This document shows positions 26,615-35,108 of a DNA stretch of 64,000 nucleotides, piece by piece; the stretch's first letter is position 1; the number at the start of each line of letters is the position of its first letter. The translations under genes were made by a program, and so were the position numbers. The notes beneath the pieces were generated by a model, which had not been told where the DNA came from, searched no databases, and saw only the letters and a program-made list of their open reading frames with translations. Origin of the DNA: Methanobrevibacter arboriphilus (lineage in GTDB: Archaea; Methanobacteriota; Methanobacteria; Methanobacteriales; Methanobacteriaceae); contig NZ_AP019779.1 in assembly GCF_019669925.1 (NCBI RefSeq), positions 1,069,001 to 1,133,000 on the forward strand, written 5' to 3'.

Positions 26615-27063
26615 TATTACAAATTATATATTTTCTATTAAATAAATTTTTTGAAATTAATATTGTTTTTAATTAAAATTATCTTATTTTCAATCTTAAT
26701 CAGTCCAAAGCTTACAAATTAATATAACTATAAAAATAAATAAAAAACAAGAAAGCAACAAAAAAATGAATAAATAAATGACAAATAAATACAACAACAT
26801 GTACAATGATAAAAAATATAATTTATAATTAAAAAATCAATCACAAAAATAGTACATAATCCCCATTATTTAAACATTGAATCTCAATTATTTTAATTAT
26901 TTTAATCATTGAATTAAATAATTAAATTAAGTACTACAATTATACCCAATAGAAAAGCTTTTTATATATATTAAATAAAGTTTGTAATATAGTTTAAAAT
27001 ATTTTATAATTAAACTATAAATAATCATTCTTATAGCAAATAATCAATTGGAGGAATAAATAA
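26615..27063. other. Intergenic region with divergent promoters for mptE and the aminotransferase
   Basis: Non-coding and AT-rich. A clear plus-strand TATA element is at 26959-26971. The mptE promoter must lie toward 26640-26680 on the minus strand. Nothing else recognised. Confidence 0.5.
26959..26971 (+). promoter_or_regulatory. TATA box of the class V aminotransferase gene
   Basis: CTTTTTATATATATT-type element, about 95 bp before the ATG. Transcription would start near 26995, leaving a leader of roughly 70 nt that contains the GGAGG site at about 27051-27055. Confidence 0.55.
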
Positions 27064-28206
27064 ATGGATGATACTTTATTAATGCTTCCTGGACCAACAA
27101 GCGTAGCACCAAGAGTCTTAAAAGCTATGTCTAATAATATTGTTAACCATAGAAGCGCGATCTTTGGAGAAATATTTACTGAAACTACTGAACTAATGTC
27201 TGAAGTTTTTAAAACACAGAATCAATCTTACTTACTTACTGGTTCAGGTACATCAGCTATGGAAGCAGCTATAGCCAATACTATAAAACCTGGAGAAAAA
27301 ATATTAAATGTTGTAGGGGGTAAATTTGGACAAAGATTTATGCAAATAGCTAACTCATTTGGAATAGATGCACAAGAATTAGCTGTTGAATGGGGAACTG
27401 CTGTAACACCAGAACAAGTGAAGATTGCTCTTGAAAATGATGAAGACATTAAAGCAGTGACTGTAGTTCATAATGAAACCTCTACTGGTGTAGCTGCTCC
27501 TATTGAAGAAATTGGAAAAGTTATGAAAAATTACGATGCACTATACATTGTAGATACTGTATCATCTCTTGGAGGAGATAGAGTAGATGTGGATAACTAT
27601 GGTATTGATATTTGTGTAACAGGATCACAAAAATGTTTAGCTGCTCCTCCAGGATTAGCTGCAATTACTTTAAATGATGAAGCATGGAAAGTTATTGATA
27701 ATACTGATTCTAACACATATTACTTAGATATGAAAAAATACAAAAAAAGTGGTGCTGGAACACCTCCTGAAACTCCATACACTCCCTCAGTTTCATTAAT
27801 TTATGCTTTATTTGAAGCTTTAAAAATAATTAAAGAAGAAGGTCTAGAAAATAGAGTAGTTAGACATGAAACAGCAGCTGAAGCTTCAAGAAATGCTGTT
27901 AAAGCTCTTGGCCTTGAAATATTCCCTGATGAAAAAGTTTCATCTACAACTGTTACTGCAGTTAAAATGCCAGAAAACGTCACTGATGCAGAATTAAGAG
28001 GAACAATGAGAAATAAATATAAAGTAGAATTAGCTGGTGGACAAGACCATTTAAAAGGAAATATCTTTAGAATTGGACATATGGGTAACATATCTTATAA
28101 AGAACTAGCTATTACCTTTTCTGCACTTGGAATGACTTTAAAAGGGCTTGGGTTCGATATTGACATGGGTGCAGGAGTAGCTGCAGTTAATGAATCATAT
28201 TTATGA
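27064..28206 (+). CDS. Class V aminotransferase (alanine/serine-glyoxylate type)
   Basis: A 380-residue PLP enzyme of the alanine-glyoxylate/serine-pyruvate aminotransferase subgroup. It shows MLPGPTSVAPRVL, the NHRS substrate Arg/His region, GSGTSAMEAAI (PLP phosphate loop), VDTVSSLGGD with the ring-binding Asp, and the Schiff-base Lys190 in TGSQKCLAAPPG. In methanogens such genes are annotated as aspartate or alanine aminotransferases; the true substrate pair is not known from sequence. It has a strong GGAGG site and a good TATA element, and its codons suggest high expression. Convergent with the ThDP enzyme gene; the spacer contains a full copy of the dispersed repeat. Confidence 0.9.
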   Translation: MDDTLLMLPGPTSVAPRVLKAMSNNIVNHRSAIFGEIFTETTELMSEVFKTQNQSYLLTGSGTSAMEAAIANTIKPGEKILNVVGGKFGQRFMQIANSFGIDAQELAVEWGTAVTPEQVKIALENDEDIKAVTVVHNETSTGVAAPIEEIGKVMKNYDALYIVDTVSSLGGDRVDVDNYGIDICVTGSQKCLAAPPGLAAITLNDEAWKVIDNTDSNTYYLDMKKYKKSGAGTPPETPYTPSVSLIYALFEALKIIKEEGLENRVVRHETAAEASRNAVKALGLEIFPDEKVSSTTVTAVKMPENVTDAELRGTMRNKYKVELAGGQDHLKGNIFRIGHMGNISYKELAITFSALGMTLKGLGFDIDMGAGVAAVNESYL

Positions 28207-28267
28207 TTCATTTTATATATTATATGTTATAATACATTTATTAAATAATATTAATAATAATATAAAA

Positions 28268-28399
28268 TCTCATTATTTCATTATTATTTCTAATTATTAT
28301 TTATAGTATTATCTTTATTATTATTCTTATTATTATTTTTAGTAACTTATATTTTAGTATTTTATAGTGCTTTTTTAGTATTTTTATTTTTGTTTATTG
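28268..28399 (-). repeat. Dispersed intergenic repeat, full copy B
   Basis: Read on the minus strand from 28399 this 132-bp sequence aligns end to end with 33850-33992. The first 53 nt are identical (begins CAATAAACAAAAATAAAAAT). After that the differences are a 2-bp indel, one substitution and a 13-bp tandem duplication present only in the other copy. It lies between convergent 3' ends. Confidence 0.85.
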
Positions 28400-28495
28400 T
28401 ATTATCCTCTATTTTTAATTATTATTTTTAATTCTTTACTAAGTATTAAAACTTTATTATTTATAAAAAATCTTAGGTTTAATTTATAGTTATTA

Positions 28496-30199
28496 TTAAA
28501 ATTTAACAAGAGGAATATCTTCTTCTGCAATTAAAACCTCTAATAAATAAGGTTTATCTAATTTTAAATTTTTAATAGCTGATATTAACTCTTCAATAGA
28601 ATTTACAGATTCAGCTTCAATTCCATAAGCATTAGCTAATTTTAAAAAATCAGGATTTTCTAAATCAACAGAATATCTTAAATCTTCATTATAAATAGTT
28701 TCCCATTGTCTAATTACACCTAATTGAGAATTGTTTAATACTATAATTAAAATAGGGAGTTTATTAGAAGAAATAGTAGCTAACTCCTGAACATTCATCT
28801 GAAAGCCGCCATCTCCATTAATAAGAATAACCTTATTATTAGGTTTAGATATTGATGCTCCACAAGCTGCAGGCAATCCATAACCCATAGGAGCCATAGC
28901 TCCTGAGAAAATAATCCTTTTATTATAAATTTCAGATATAAGATTAACCCATGTAGTGTGTGAACCTGCATCATTAACCAAAATATAATCCTTAAAATTA
29001 TCTAAATTATCTAAATCATTAAAATATTCCATTACTAATTTAATAGCTACTTGTGGCTTTAAAGGGATTTCTTTGCTTTCTAAGCCATCAATATGAATTT
29101 TTTCATTATTTTGAAAAATATCAGCTACCCATGAATTATTAGACAAATTATTAAACGAACTTTTAGATGAATTATTAACTATTTTTGAATGATTAAAATG
29201 ATTTAAAACTTTTTTTACATTTGCATGGATTTTTATATCTCCAAAAAGTACGTTTTGATCAATATTAACACTAATAACCTTGGTTTTAGCATTTTTAAAA
29301 TCAAAATTACTGTTAATATGAGTTGTTCTTTCAGATATTTTAGAACCTAAAAATATTATTAAGTCAGCGTTTTTAAATGCAAAATTAGCCATTTTAGATC
29401 CTCTAATACCTACAAGGCCTAGTTCAAGGCCATAATCATTTATCAAACCTTTTGAGTGATATGTATGAGCAATAGGAATTTTATTAATCTCTGAAAATTT
29501 TTTAAGCTCTTCAATAGAATCTGCCCAAAATATTCCGGCACCAGCAACAATCAATGGCCTTCTGGATTTTTTTATCTCTAATAATGCCTCATCTATTTTA
29601 TTATAGTCACAATAATCATAGGATAAATCAGATGCTACTCGATAATCAGAGAAAAGATAATAATCAGAGGACAAATCTAAATTACAATCATTATCATCGA
29701 TAGATTTATCTAAAAGAACGTTTTTTGGAAAATTAATGTGAATAGGACCTCTTGATTCATTATTAAGAATTTTTACAGCTTTTTTAATATTATTAATAGC
29801 TGATCTACCATTTTTAGGATTGAAAGTTTTAATAGTAATAGGTTTAAAAATAGCTTCAATATCAATATCTTGAAACTCATCATCATTTTCATGATTCAAA
29901 GAATTATCTCCAGTTATAACAAGCAGAGGAATAGAATCTTTAAAGGCAACTCCAACACCCATCACCATATTTAAGGCACCAGGACCTGCAGTAGAAATAC
30001 AAACTCCGAAATTACCAGAAACTCTAGAATAAGCATCAGCAGCATGAACAGCACCTTGTTCATGTCTCATAAGAACATGATCAATTTTAGAATTGTTTAA
30101 AGCACCATAAAATGGAATAATTTGTTCTCCAGGATGTCCAAAAATATGTTTAACACCTGAATTTTCAAGAATTTTAACAATACATTCCGCAGTATTCAT
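28496..30199 (-). CDS. Thiamine-diphosphate enzyme, acetolactate synthase large-subunit-like
   Basis: A 567-residue three-domain ThDP enzyme: an N-terminal PYR domain with HIFGHPGEQ and the catalytic Glu region RHEQGAVHAADAYSR, a central domain (about 195-340), and a C-terminal PP domain with GDGGFQMN...NN, the Mg/ThDP motif. The closest look is acetolactate synthase, but no small regulatory subunit is adjacent, so its reaction is uncertain; alternatives are other 2-oxoacid-condensing or decarboxylating enzymes. There are Asn/Ser-rich insertions around residues 165-195 and 340-365. The ATG at 30199 is preferred over the GTG at 30208. It stands alone on the minus strand, convergent with the aminotransferase gene. 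Confidence 0.85.
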   Translation of the reverse strand: MNTAECIVKILENSGVKHIFGHPGEQIIPFYGALNNSKIDHVLMRHEQGAVHAADAYSRVSGNFGVCISTAGPGALNMVMGVGVAFKDSIPLLVITGDNSLNHENDDEFQDIDIEAIFKPITIKTFNPKNGRSAINNIKKAVKILNNESRGPIHINFPKNVLLDKSIDDNDCNLDLSSDYYLFSDYRVASDLSYDYCDYNKIDEALLEIKKSRRPLIVAGAGIFWADSIEELKKFSEINKIPIAHTYHSKGLINDYGLELGLVGIRGSKMANFAFKNADLIIFLGSKISERTTHINSNFDFKNAKTKVISVNIDQNVLFGDIKIHANVKKVLNHFNHSKIVNNSSKSSFNNLSNNSWVADIFQNNEKIHIDGLESKEIPLKPQVAIKLVMEYFNDLDNLDNFKDYILVNDAGSHTTWVNLISEIYNKRIIFSGAMAPMGYGLPAACGASISKPNNKVILINGDGGFQMNVQELATISSNKLPILIIVLNNSQLGVIRQWETIYNEDLRYSVDLENPDFLKLANAYGIEAESVNSIEELISAIKNLKLDKPYLLEVLIAEEDIPLVKF

Positions 30200-30344
30200 T
30201 TGACACACTTATCCAAAATATTACTAAAAATGATAAAATATAAATAAAAAACATTAAATAAAATGTTAAATAAAAAATATTGAATAAAAAAGATTAGATA
30301 ATGAAAAAATTGAATAAAAACAAACCAATATATAATTATAGATT

Positions 30345-30797
30345 TTATTCCTCTTGATAACTACCAGAATACTCTCCAGAACCATCAACTTTAAAAACAA
30401 CACCTTGAGCTATCCTATCTCCTTTTTTAATTTTATAATCAAAATTTCCATGATTATAAATCATAAACATAAGAGTACCATAAAAACCAGGATCACCAAC
30501 AGCAGTTTGAACTGAAACAAAACTACGAAGAAGAGTAGATCTAGGCAAATATAACATAGAATATCCTTTAGGAATCTTAATTTTCCGATCAATTGTAGCT
30601 AAATAAGCAGTATGTGGTTTAAGCGTATATACTGGTCCATCTATAGCTTCAATATCAGGTAGATTTTTTTCATTATCAATAAGAGAAGCAGCTGATTTTT
30701 GGATAAATACTTCATCAAGAGCTAAGTCAATTCCAGAAGGTTGTACTAATTTTTTAAAATCAGGAAATAATTTTATAAGTTCTTTTTCTCCTAACAT
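30345..30797 (-). CDS. dUTPase/dCTP deaminase family nucleotidohydrolase
   Basis: A 150-residue trimeric beta-barrel enzyme of the dCTP deaminase/dUTPase superfamily. It shows QPSGIDLAL (motif 1), YLPRSTLLRSF (motif 2), AVGDPGFYGTLMFMIYNHG (motif 3), GDRIAQGVVF (motif 4) and a glycine-rich tail GSGEYSGSYQEE (motif 5). It probably hydrolyses dUTP to dUMP, removing uracil precursors and feeding thymidylate synthesis. It lacks the RSSLGR...E pattern of classical Dcd deaminase, so dUTPase is favoured, but a bifunctional form is possible. It is divergent from the tautomerase gene, with a 19-base A tract in the shared spacer. Confidence 0.82.
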   Translation of the reverse strand: MLGEKELIKLFPDFKKLVQPSGIDLALDEVFIQKSAASLIDNEKNLPDIEAIDGPVYTLKPHTAYLATIDRKIKIPKGYSMLYLPRSTLLRSFVSVQTAVGDPGFYGTLMFMIYNHGNFDYKIKKGDRIAQGVVFKVDGSGEYSGSYQEE

Positions 30798-30939
30798 TTT
30801 TAATCACATATATTTTTATAAGGTTATTTTTTATAAGACTATTTAAAAATTTATATAAAAATAATTATGTACTTTAACAGATATAACTTTATATCATAAA
30901 ATATTTAATAGCTATTAAAAATCAATCCAATCTAACAAT

Positions 30940-30958
30940 AAAAAAAAAAAAAAAAAAA
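30940..30958. repeat. Homopolymer of 19 A
   Basis: Uninterrupted A tract in the divergent spacer between the dUTPase-like gene and the tautomerase gene. Such tracts vary in length and stiffen DNA; a promoter effect is possible. Confidence 0.8.
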
Positions 30959-31067
30959 TTAAGATGATTGTTAAATAAGGTTGTAAATAAAATTATTAGA
31001 AAATTATTAATATTTAATAGAATTAATAGTAGCTATTTAATAAAATAAAAATAATGGAGATAAAAGA

Positions 31068-31256
31068 ATGCCCGTAGTAATAGTAGAATCAAATAAATTA
31101 GATGTTGATAAAAAAAGAGAGTATGTTAAAAACTTAACAAAATTAACAGCTGAAACATATGGATTACCTGAAAACACAGTAACAATCATAATAAGAGAGA
31201 ACAAAGCTGAAAATATAGGGGTGGCTGGAAATTTATTAAGTGAGTTAGAGGAATAG
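31068..31256 (+). CDS. 4-oxalocrotonate tautomerase family protein
   Basis: A 62-residue tautomerase-superfamily subunit. The mature N-terminus would be the catalytic proline (MPVVIVES), and the family pattern continues with KREYVKNLTKLTAETYGLPENTVTIII and EENI/NIGVAG. Such small subunits form hexamers that catalyse keto-enol tautomerisation or related Pro-1 chemistry. No aromatic-degradation genes are near, so the physiological substrate is unknown. A GGAG-type site (AATGGAGATAAAAGA) precedes the ATG. The gene is convergent with the PLD nuclease gene, with a 46-bp gap. Confidence 0.92.
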   Translation: MPVVIVESNKLDVDKKREYVKNLTKLTAETYGLPENTVTIIIRENKAENIGVAGNLLSELEE

Positions 31257-31302
31257 GGATAATATAAAACTATTATCATCTATAATAAATAAATGAAAAA
31301 CA

Positions 31303-32097
31303 TTAATTTTCCCATAATTTTCTGTAGAATCCACTTCCTTCAAATTTTATTAGTCCTAAATCTCTCAAAAATTGAAGAGTTTGTCTAATTTTAGGTTTAG
31401 TATTTTGATTATTCGGATAAATTCTCTGAATTTCATTTTCAAATAAATAAACATCCTTTAATTCAAATATTTGGCCTTCAATTTGATTTAATTTTTCAAA
31501 AACTGTTTTTTTCCATCCAGATAACTTATCAACGATAAACTCTATATCTTCATTAAAAATATTATCTTCATTTTCACATGAAATCTCATATTTAGGAATA
31601 TCAATTCTTTCAAAATTAGGGATATCCTTTAATATTTTTTGTATTTCGACTATATTATCCTGATTAATATTGCCTGATTGATCACTTTTACATAGCTGAT
31701 CAAAATCGTTTGAAATTTGAGATATCGAATTTGGATCATTTATAAGAATACCATATTCATAATTTCTGTTTAATCCAGAGAATGTTAGATTTGCAGAAGT
31801 AATAATCGCATTAGAATTGTCAAAAACATAAAATTTAGCATGTAATGCAGAATGATTGAAAACTTGATGGTTATTGAACAAAATCTTATCTAAAGCAGAA
31901 ATGTCAGAAACTTTTTTATAAAAATTTGCAATATTGAATTTCGTTAAAACATTTAAAGAAATATTACAATTTATATTATCATATATTTCATTAATTATAC
32001 TTTCTTTTATGAAAGGAGAACATAATTTAATCTCATCAGTAGATTCTCGAACTAGATTCATGAAAAGATCAGCAATTGGATAATTCAAAACTTCCAT
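31303..32097 (-). CDS. PLD-superfamily nuclease with DpnI-like C-terminal winged helix
   Basis: A 264-residue protein with two recognisable parts. Residues about 10-130 form one phospholipase-D/Nuc domain with a single HKD motif: H86-A-K88 (x4) D93 (x7) S101-A-N103, so it should dimerise to make an active site, as Nuc and the BfiI restriction enzyme do. The last ~70 residues (about 195-264) resemble the DNA-binding winged helix at the C-terminus of DpnI and Dam-replacing proteins: FELKDVYLFENEI, a YPNN turn, then KPKIRQTLQFLRDLG and FEGSGFYRKL. The pairing suggests a sequence- or methylation-dependent DNA cleaving enzyme. No methyltransferase is adjacent. The ATG follows GGTG. The domains are seen; restriction activity is inference. 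Confidence 0.85.
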   Translation of the reverse strand: MEVLNYPIADLFMNLVRESTDEIKLCSPFIKESIINEIYDNINCNISLNVLTKFNIANFYKKVSDISALDKILFNNHQVFNHSALHAKFYVFDNSNAIITSANLTFSGLNRNYEYGILINDPNSISQISNDFDQLCKSDQSGNINQDNIVEIQKILKDIPNFERIDIPKYEISCENEDNIFNEDIEFIVDKLSGWKKTVFEKLNQIEGQIFELKDVYLFENEIQRIYPNNQNTKPKIRQTLQFLRDLGLIKFEGSGFYRKLWEN

Positions 32098-32142
32098 AAA
32101 AACACCTTAGTTTAAAAGATTCCTAATAATAAAAATAAAAAA

Positions 32143-33486
32143 TCAACTAAATATCTGATCTAACATCCAGTCGGGATCATATTCTTTTATATCATCATAG
32201 CCTTGACCTATTCCTAAAAATAGTATAGGTTTTCCAATAACATAGCCAATTGAAAGAGATGCTCCTCCTTTTGAATCTGCATCGGCTTTAGTTAGAATAA
32301 CACCATCAATATCTATAGCATCATTAAATTTAGTAGCTTGTTCAACAGCATCATTACCAGTTAATGCATCTCCTACAAAAACAACAAGATCAGGTTTAGC
32401 TACCCTACGTATTTTTTTCATTTCATCCATAAGATTAGTATTTGTCTGCATTCTACCAGCAGTATCAATTAAAACTAGTTCTTTACCTTTTGCTTTTGCA
32501 TGTTCAACTGCATCAAATGCTACAGCTGCAGGATCAGATCCTTTTTCATGTTTAATAAGCTTAACATTTAGTTTATCAGTATGATAATTTATTTGTTCAA
32601 TAGCTCCAGCTCTAAAAGTATCAGAAGCAGCTACAACAGGAGTATAACCTTTTTTAATATAATAATTAGCTAATTTACCAATAGTAGTTGTTTTACCAGT
32701 TCCATTAATTCCAACAAACATAACAACAAGAGGTTCTCCCATTTTTTTCTTTTCTTCAATCATATCAGTCATTGATTTACCTTCAATATCAATAATTTTT
32801 GATACTGCATTTCGAAGAGCCTGATAAGTGTATTCATCAACATCACTGCTTCTTTTAATTTTTTGACCAATAAGGTCTTCTCTTACAGATTCAACAACAA
32901 AGTTAGCTACATCAATAGCTACATCGCTTTCAAGAAGAGAAAGTTCTAATTCCCATAAAATATCTTCTAAATCTTTTTCAGAAATAGTTTTCTCTCGAAT
33001 AAAAGAAAAAATTCCAGACTTCTTTTTTTCATCATCCGATGTTTCTAAATCTGATGAAATATCAGTTTCAGTTTCAACAATCTTCTCATCAACAGGTTTA
33101 TCACTTTTAGATATAACATCCGATCTATCAATTTTAATCTTATCATCAGATTTATCAGCTTTAGGCTTTTTAAATCTTAATTTTTCACTTATCTTTGAAA
33201 AAGTAGTTTCTTTATCCTCAATGACTTCAAATTCATCTTCAGAAGAGTTTAATTCACTTGAAATATCCTTTTCAGTTTTTTCATAATCATTTGATTTTTC
33301 ATTATCTTTTTCATAATTAATCAGATCATCTTTATTTGTATCATGTTGATTAATCAAAGTAGATTCATCAACTTCATCAGCTTTTTCTTCTAATTTAACA
33401 TTGTTTTCTTCTTCTGCTTCTTCAGAAACTTTTTTAGTTAATTTTCCAGAAGCTTCAGCGAATTTCTTTTTTATTGACTCAAACAA
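32143..33486 (-). CDS. ftsY: Signal recognition particle receptor FtsY
   Basis: GTPase that docks ribosome-SRP complexes at the membrane. A 447-residue protein: residues about 1-165 are a highly acidic, low-complexity A domain with internally repeated segments (DISSELNSSEDE and DISSDLETSDDE), then the NG domain with the G1 loop GINGTGKTT, DTFRAGAIEQ (SRP-family G2), DTAGRMQ (G3) and TKADADSKGG (G4/closing loop). The start codon is TTG at 33486, set by AAGGT six bases before it; there is no ATG nearby in frame. It is separated from prefoldin alpha by a 756-bp spacer, although in relatives the two are often neighbours. The assignment is certain. Confidence 0.97.
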   Translation of the reverse strand: MFESIKKKFAEASGKLTKKVSEEAEEENNVKLEEKADEVDESTLINQHDTNKDDLINYEKDNEKSNDYEKTEKDISSELNSSEDEFEVIEDKETTFSKISEKLRFKKPKADKSDDKIKIDRSDVISKSDKPVDEKIVETETDISSDLETSDDEKKKSGIFSFIREKTISEKDLEDILWELELSLLESDVAIDVANFVVESVREDLIGQKIKRSSDVDEYTYQALRNAVSKIIDIEGKSMTDMIEEKKKMGEPLVVMFVGINGTGKTTTIGKLANYYIKKGYTPVVAASDTFRAGAIEQINYHTDKLNVKLIKHEKGSDPAAVAFDAVEHAKAKGKELVLIDTAGRMQTNTNLMDEMKKIRRVAKPDLVVFVGDALTGNDAVEQATKFNDAIDIDGVILTKADADSKGGASLSIGYVIGKPILFLGIGQGYDDIKEYDPDWMLDQIFS

Positions 33487-34242
33487 AATATTACCTTCCC
33501 TAATAAAGTATAATAAAATAATTTAATATTTATAAATGAATAGCATTAATTTAATATTTATAATAAATAACATTCTTTAAAACATGAAAATCATCAGAGG
33601 GATTTTCAATATGTAATATTAATTATAGTATTACTAATATTATATAATATTAATAATATTATATTGCATAAAATAATTAATAAACTTCAATATATAATCA
33701 ATTTAATATATAATCAAATTTATGTTATTAGTATATAAAAATTTAACCATAAGATATAATTTATTTATATAATTACTTCCAATTATTAATTCTTTAATTA
33801 TTATAATAAACTCAAAAATATCCCAAATGATTAAAGATATAGAATAATCCAATAAACAAAAATAAAAATACTAAAAAAGCACTATAAAATACTAAAATAT
33901 AATACTAAAAATAATAATAAGAATAATAATAAAGATAATAATATAAATAATAATTAGAAATAATAATTAGAAATAATAATGAAATAATGAGAAAAACATT
34001 AGAAGAAAAATATAAAAATTAATATTAAATATAATATTGAGGTTGATATTATTATTAATAATATTAAATGTAATACTTAGAATAATATTAAAAATAATAC
34101 TAAAAACAATATTGAAAATAATATTATAAATAATATTAAAAATAAAATGAAAAAGCTAATTAAAAAACTAATTTAAAAAATTTAAACCAGATAATTTAAG
34201 TATTAACAATAAAAAAAAAAACTTAAAAGAGTATTATATCAT
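33487..34242. other. Long AT-rich spacer between pfdA and ftsY
   Basis: No gene. It holds the full dispersed repeat (33850-33992), then repetitive AATAATATTAAAAATAATA sequence to about 34150. The ftsY promoter must lie near 33500-33620 (minus strand). Confidence 0.55.
33850..33992 (+). repeat. Dispersed intergenic repeat, full copy C
   Basis: A 143-bp sequence nearly identical to the reverse complement of 28268-28399 and, over its first ~57 bp core, to 23163-23219. It carries an extra 13-bp tandem duplication (TTAGAAATAATAA-type unit) near its end. No open frame and no terminal inverted repeats were seen. Confidence 0.85.
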
Positions 34243-34671
34243 TTATTGTGCATTGTTTCCTTGAACTTTTCTCATAAGCTCTTCAGCTTGAGGAGATAGT
34301 TGAGCTACAATCTGACTGATTTTTTGAAGATTATTTAGCATTTTATCAAGACTGTCATTTAACTCCTCTTTTTGAGAAGACAAAGTCTCTTTAGCATCTT
34401 CAACAGATTTTTTAATAGCTACACCTGCACCAATACTCATAATAATCTCATCAGTATTTTTAATTTCAGCATTCATGAAAGATCCTGCACCAACAGGCAC
34501 TAGTGCTTCTAAAGAATTTTCTTCTTTAATATCTTCTAATGTTGATTCTAATGTTTCAACTTCCGCTAATGAAGCTTGTATAGCTTCAACTTGTTGTTGT
34601 AATACTTCAGCTTGATTTTTATATAAATTAAGCTCATTTACCATCTCATCTAATTTTTGCTGATCTTCCAT
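34243..34671 (-). CDS. pfdA: Prefoldin alpha subunit
   Basis: A 142-residue alpha-type prefoldin subunit: N-terminal coiled coil (about 1-50, DQQKLDEMVNELNLYKNQAEVLQQQ), two central beta hairpins (EALVPVGAGSFMNAEI and EIIMSIGAGVAIKKS), then a C-terminal coiled coil to about 128. Prefoldin is the hexameric jellyfish chaperone that hands unfolded proteins to the thermosome. The start ATG follows GGTG. It is downstream of ribosomal protein LX and aIF6 on the same strand, part of a translation-linked cluster. The length is normal. Confidence 0.95.
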   Translation of the reverse strand: MEDQQKLDEMVNELNLYKNQAEVLQQQVEAIQASLAEVETLESTLEDIKEENSLEALVPVGAGSFMNAEIKNTDEIIMSIGAGVAIKKSVEDAKETLSSQKEELNDSLDKMLNNLQKISQIVAQLSPQAEELMRKVQGNNAQ

Positions 34672-34735
34672 AATTACACCTTAATAATGTTATATCATCC
34701 AATAAGGAAAAAATAAATATACTGAAATAAAAAAT

Positions 34736-34960
34736 TTATAATAATGCTTTTACTAAAGGATCATTAACTTCATCAGCAGAAATCTCTTTAATTTCTTCAA
34801 TTTCGATTTGATTTCTGTTTATTCCATGCTTACTACCAAACTCAGAGTAAATCTTTTCATAAATATTTTTTTCACTCATTGATTTTAATTCTTTAGTGAA
34901 TACTTGAGTTTGATCACCCATTGTAAATCTACCTTGAATTCTATATATTTTTGTTTTCAT
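34736..34960 (-). CDS. rplX: 50S ribosomal protein LX (L18Ae/L20a)
   Basis: A 74-residue archaeal large-subunit protein LX, the short counterpart of eukaryal L18a. It has the diagnostic start KIYRIQGRFTMGDQTQVFTKEL and a C-terminal VNDPLVKALL. The ATG is preceded by GTGTGGT. It lies between aIF6 and prefoldin alpha, the usual archaeal order, and is probably co-transcribed with both. Certain. Confidence 0.95.
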   Translation of the reverse strand: MKTKIYRIQGRFTMGDQTQVFTKELKSMSEKNIYEKIYSEFGSKHGINRNQIEIEEIKEISADEVNDPLVKALL

Positions 34961-35108
34961 ACTACCACACTATAATAATTTGTAAATCTGTAATATTTGT
35001 AAGTCTGTAATGTAAATCCTAAATTAATGTAAATTTTAAATTTTTGATTATTAAATTATATTATTATTAAATTATACTATTAAAAACATAGCTAAAGAAG
35101 TTTAAATT

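Noticed and set aside
31068-31279. 80-residue minus-strand frame opposite the tautomerase gene
   Set aside because: Antisense shadow; the plus-strand frame has the catalytic N-terminal proline and family pattern.
33990-34190. Repetitive AATAATATTAAAAATAATA region as a further dispersed element
   Set aside because: It is low-complexity sequence with no aligned counterpart elsewhere in the window.
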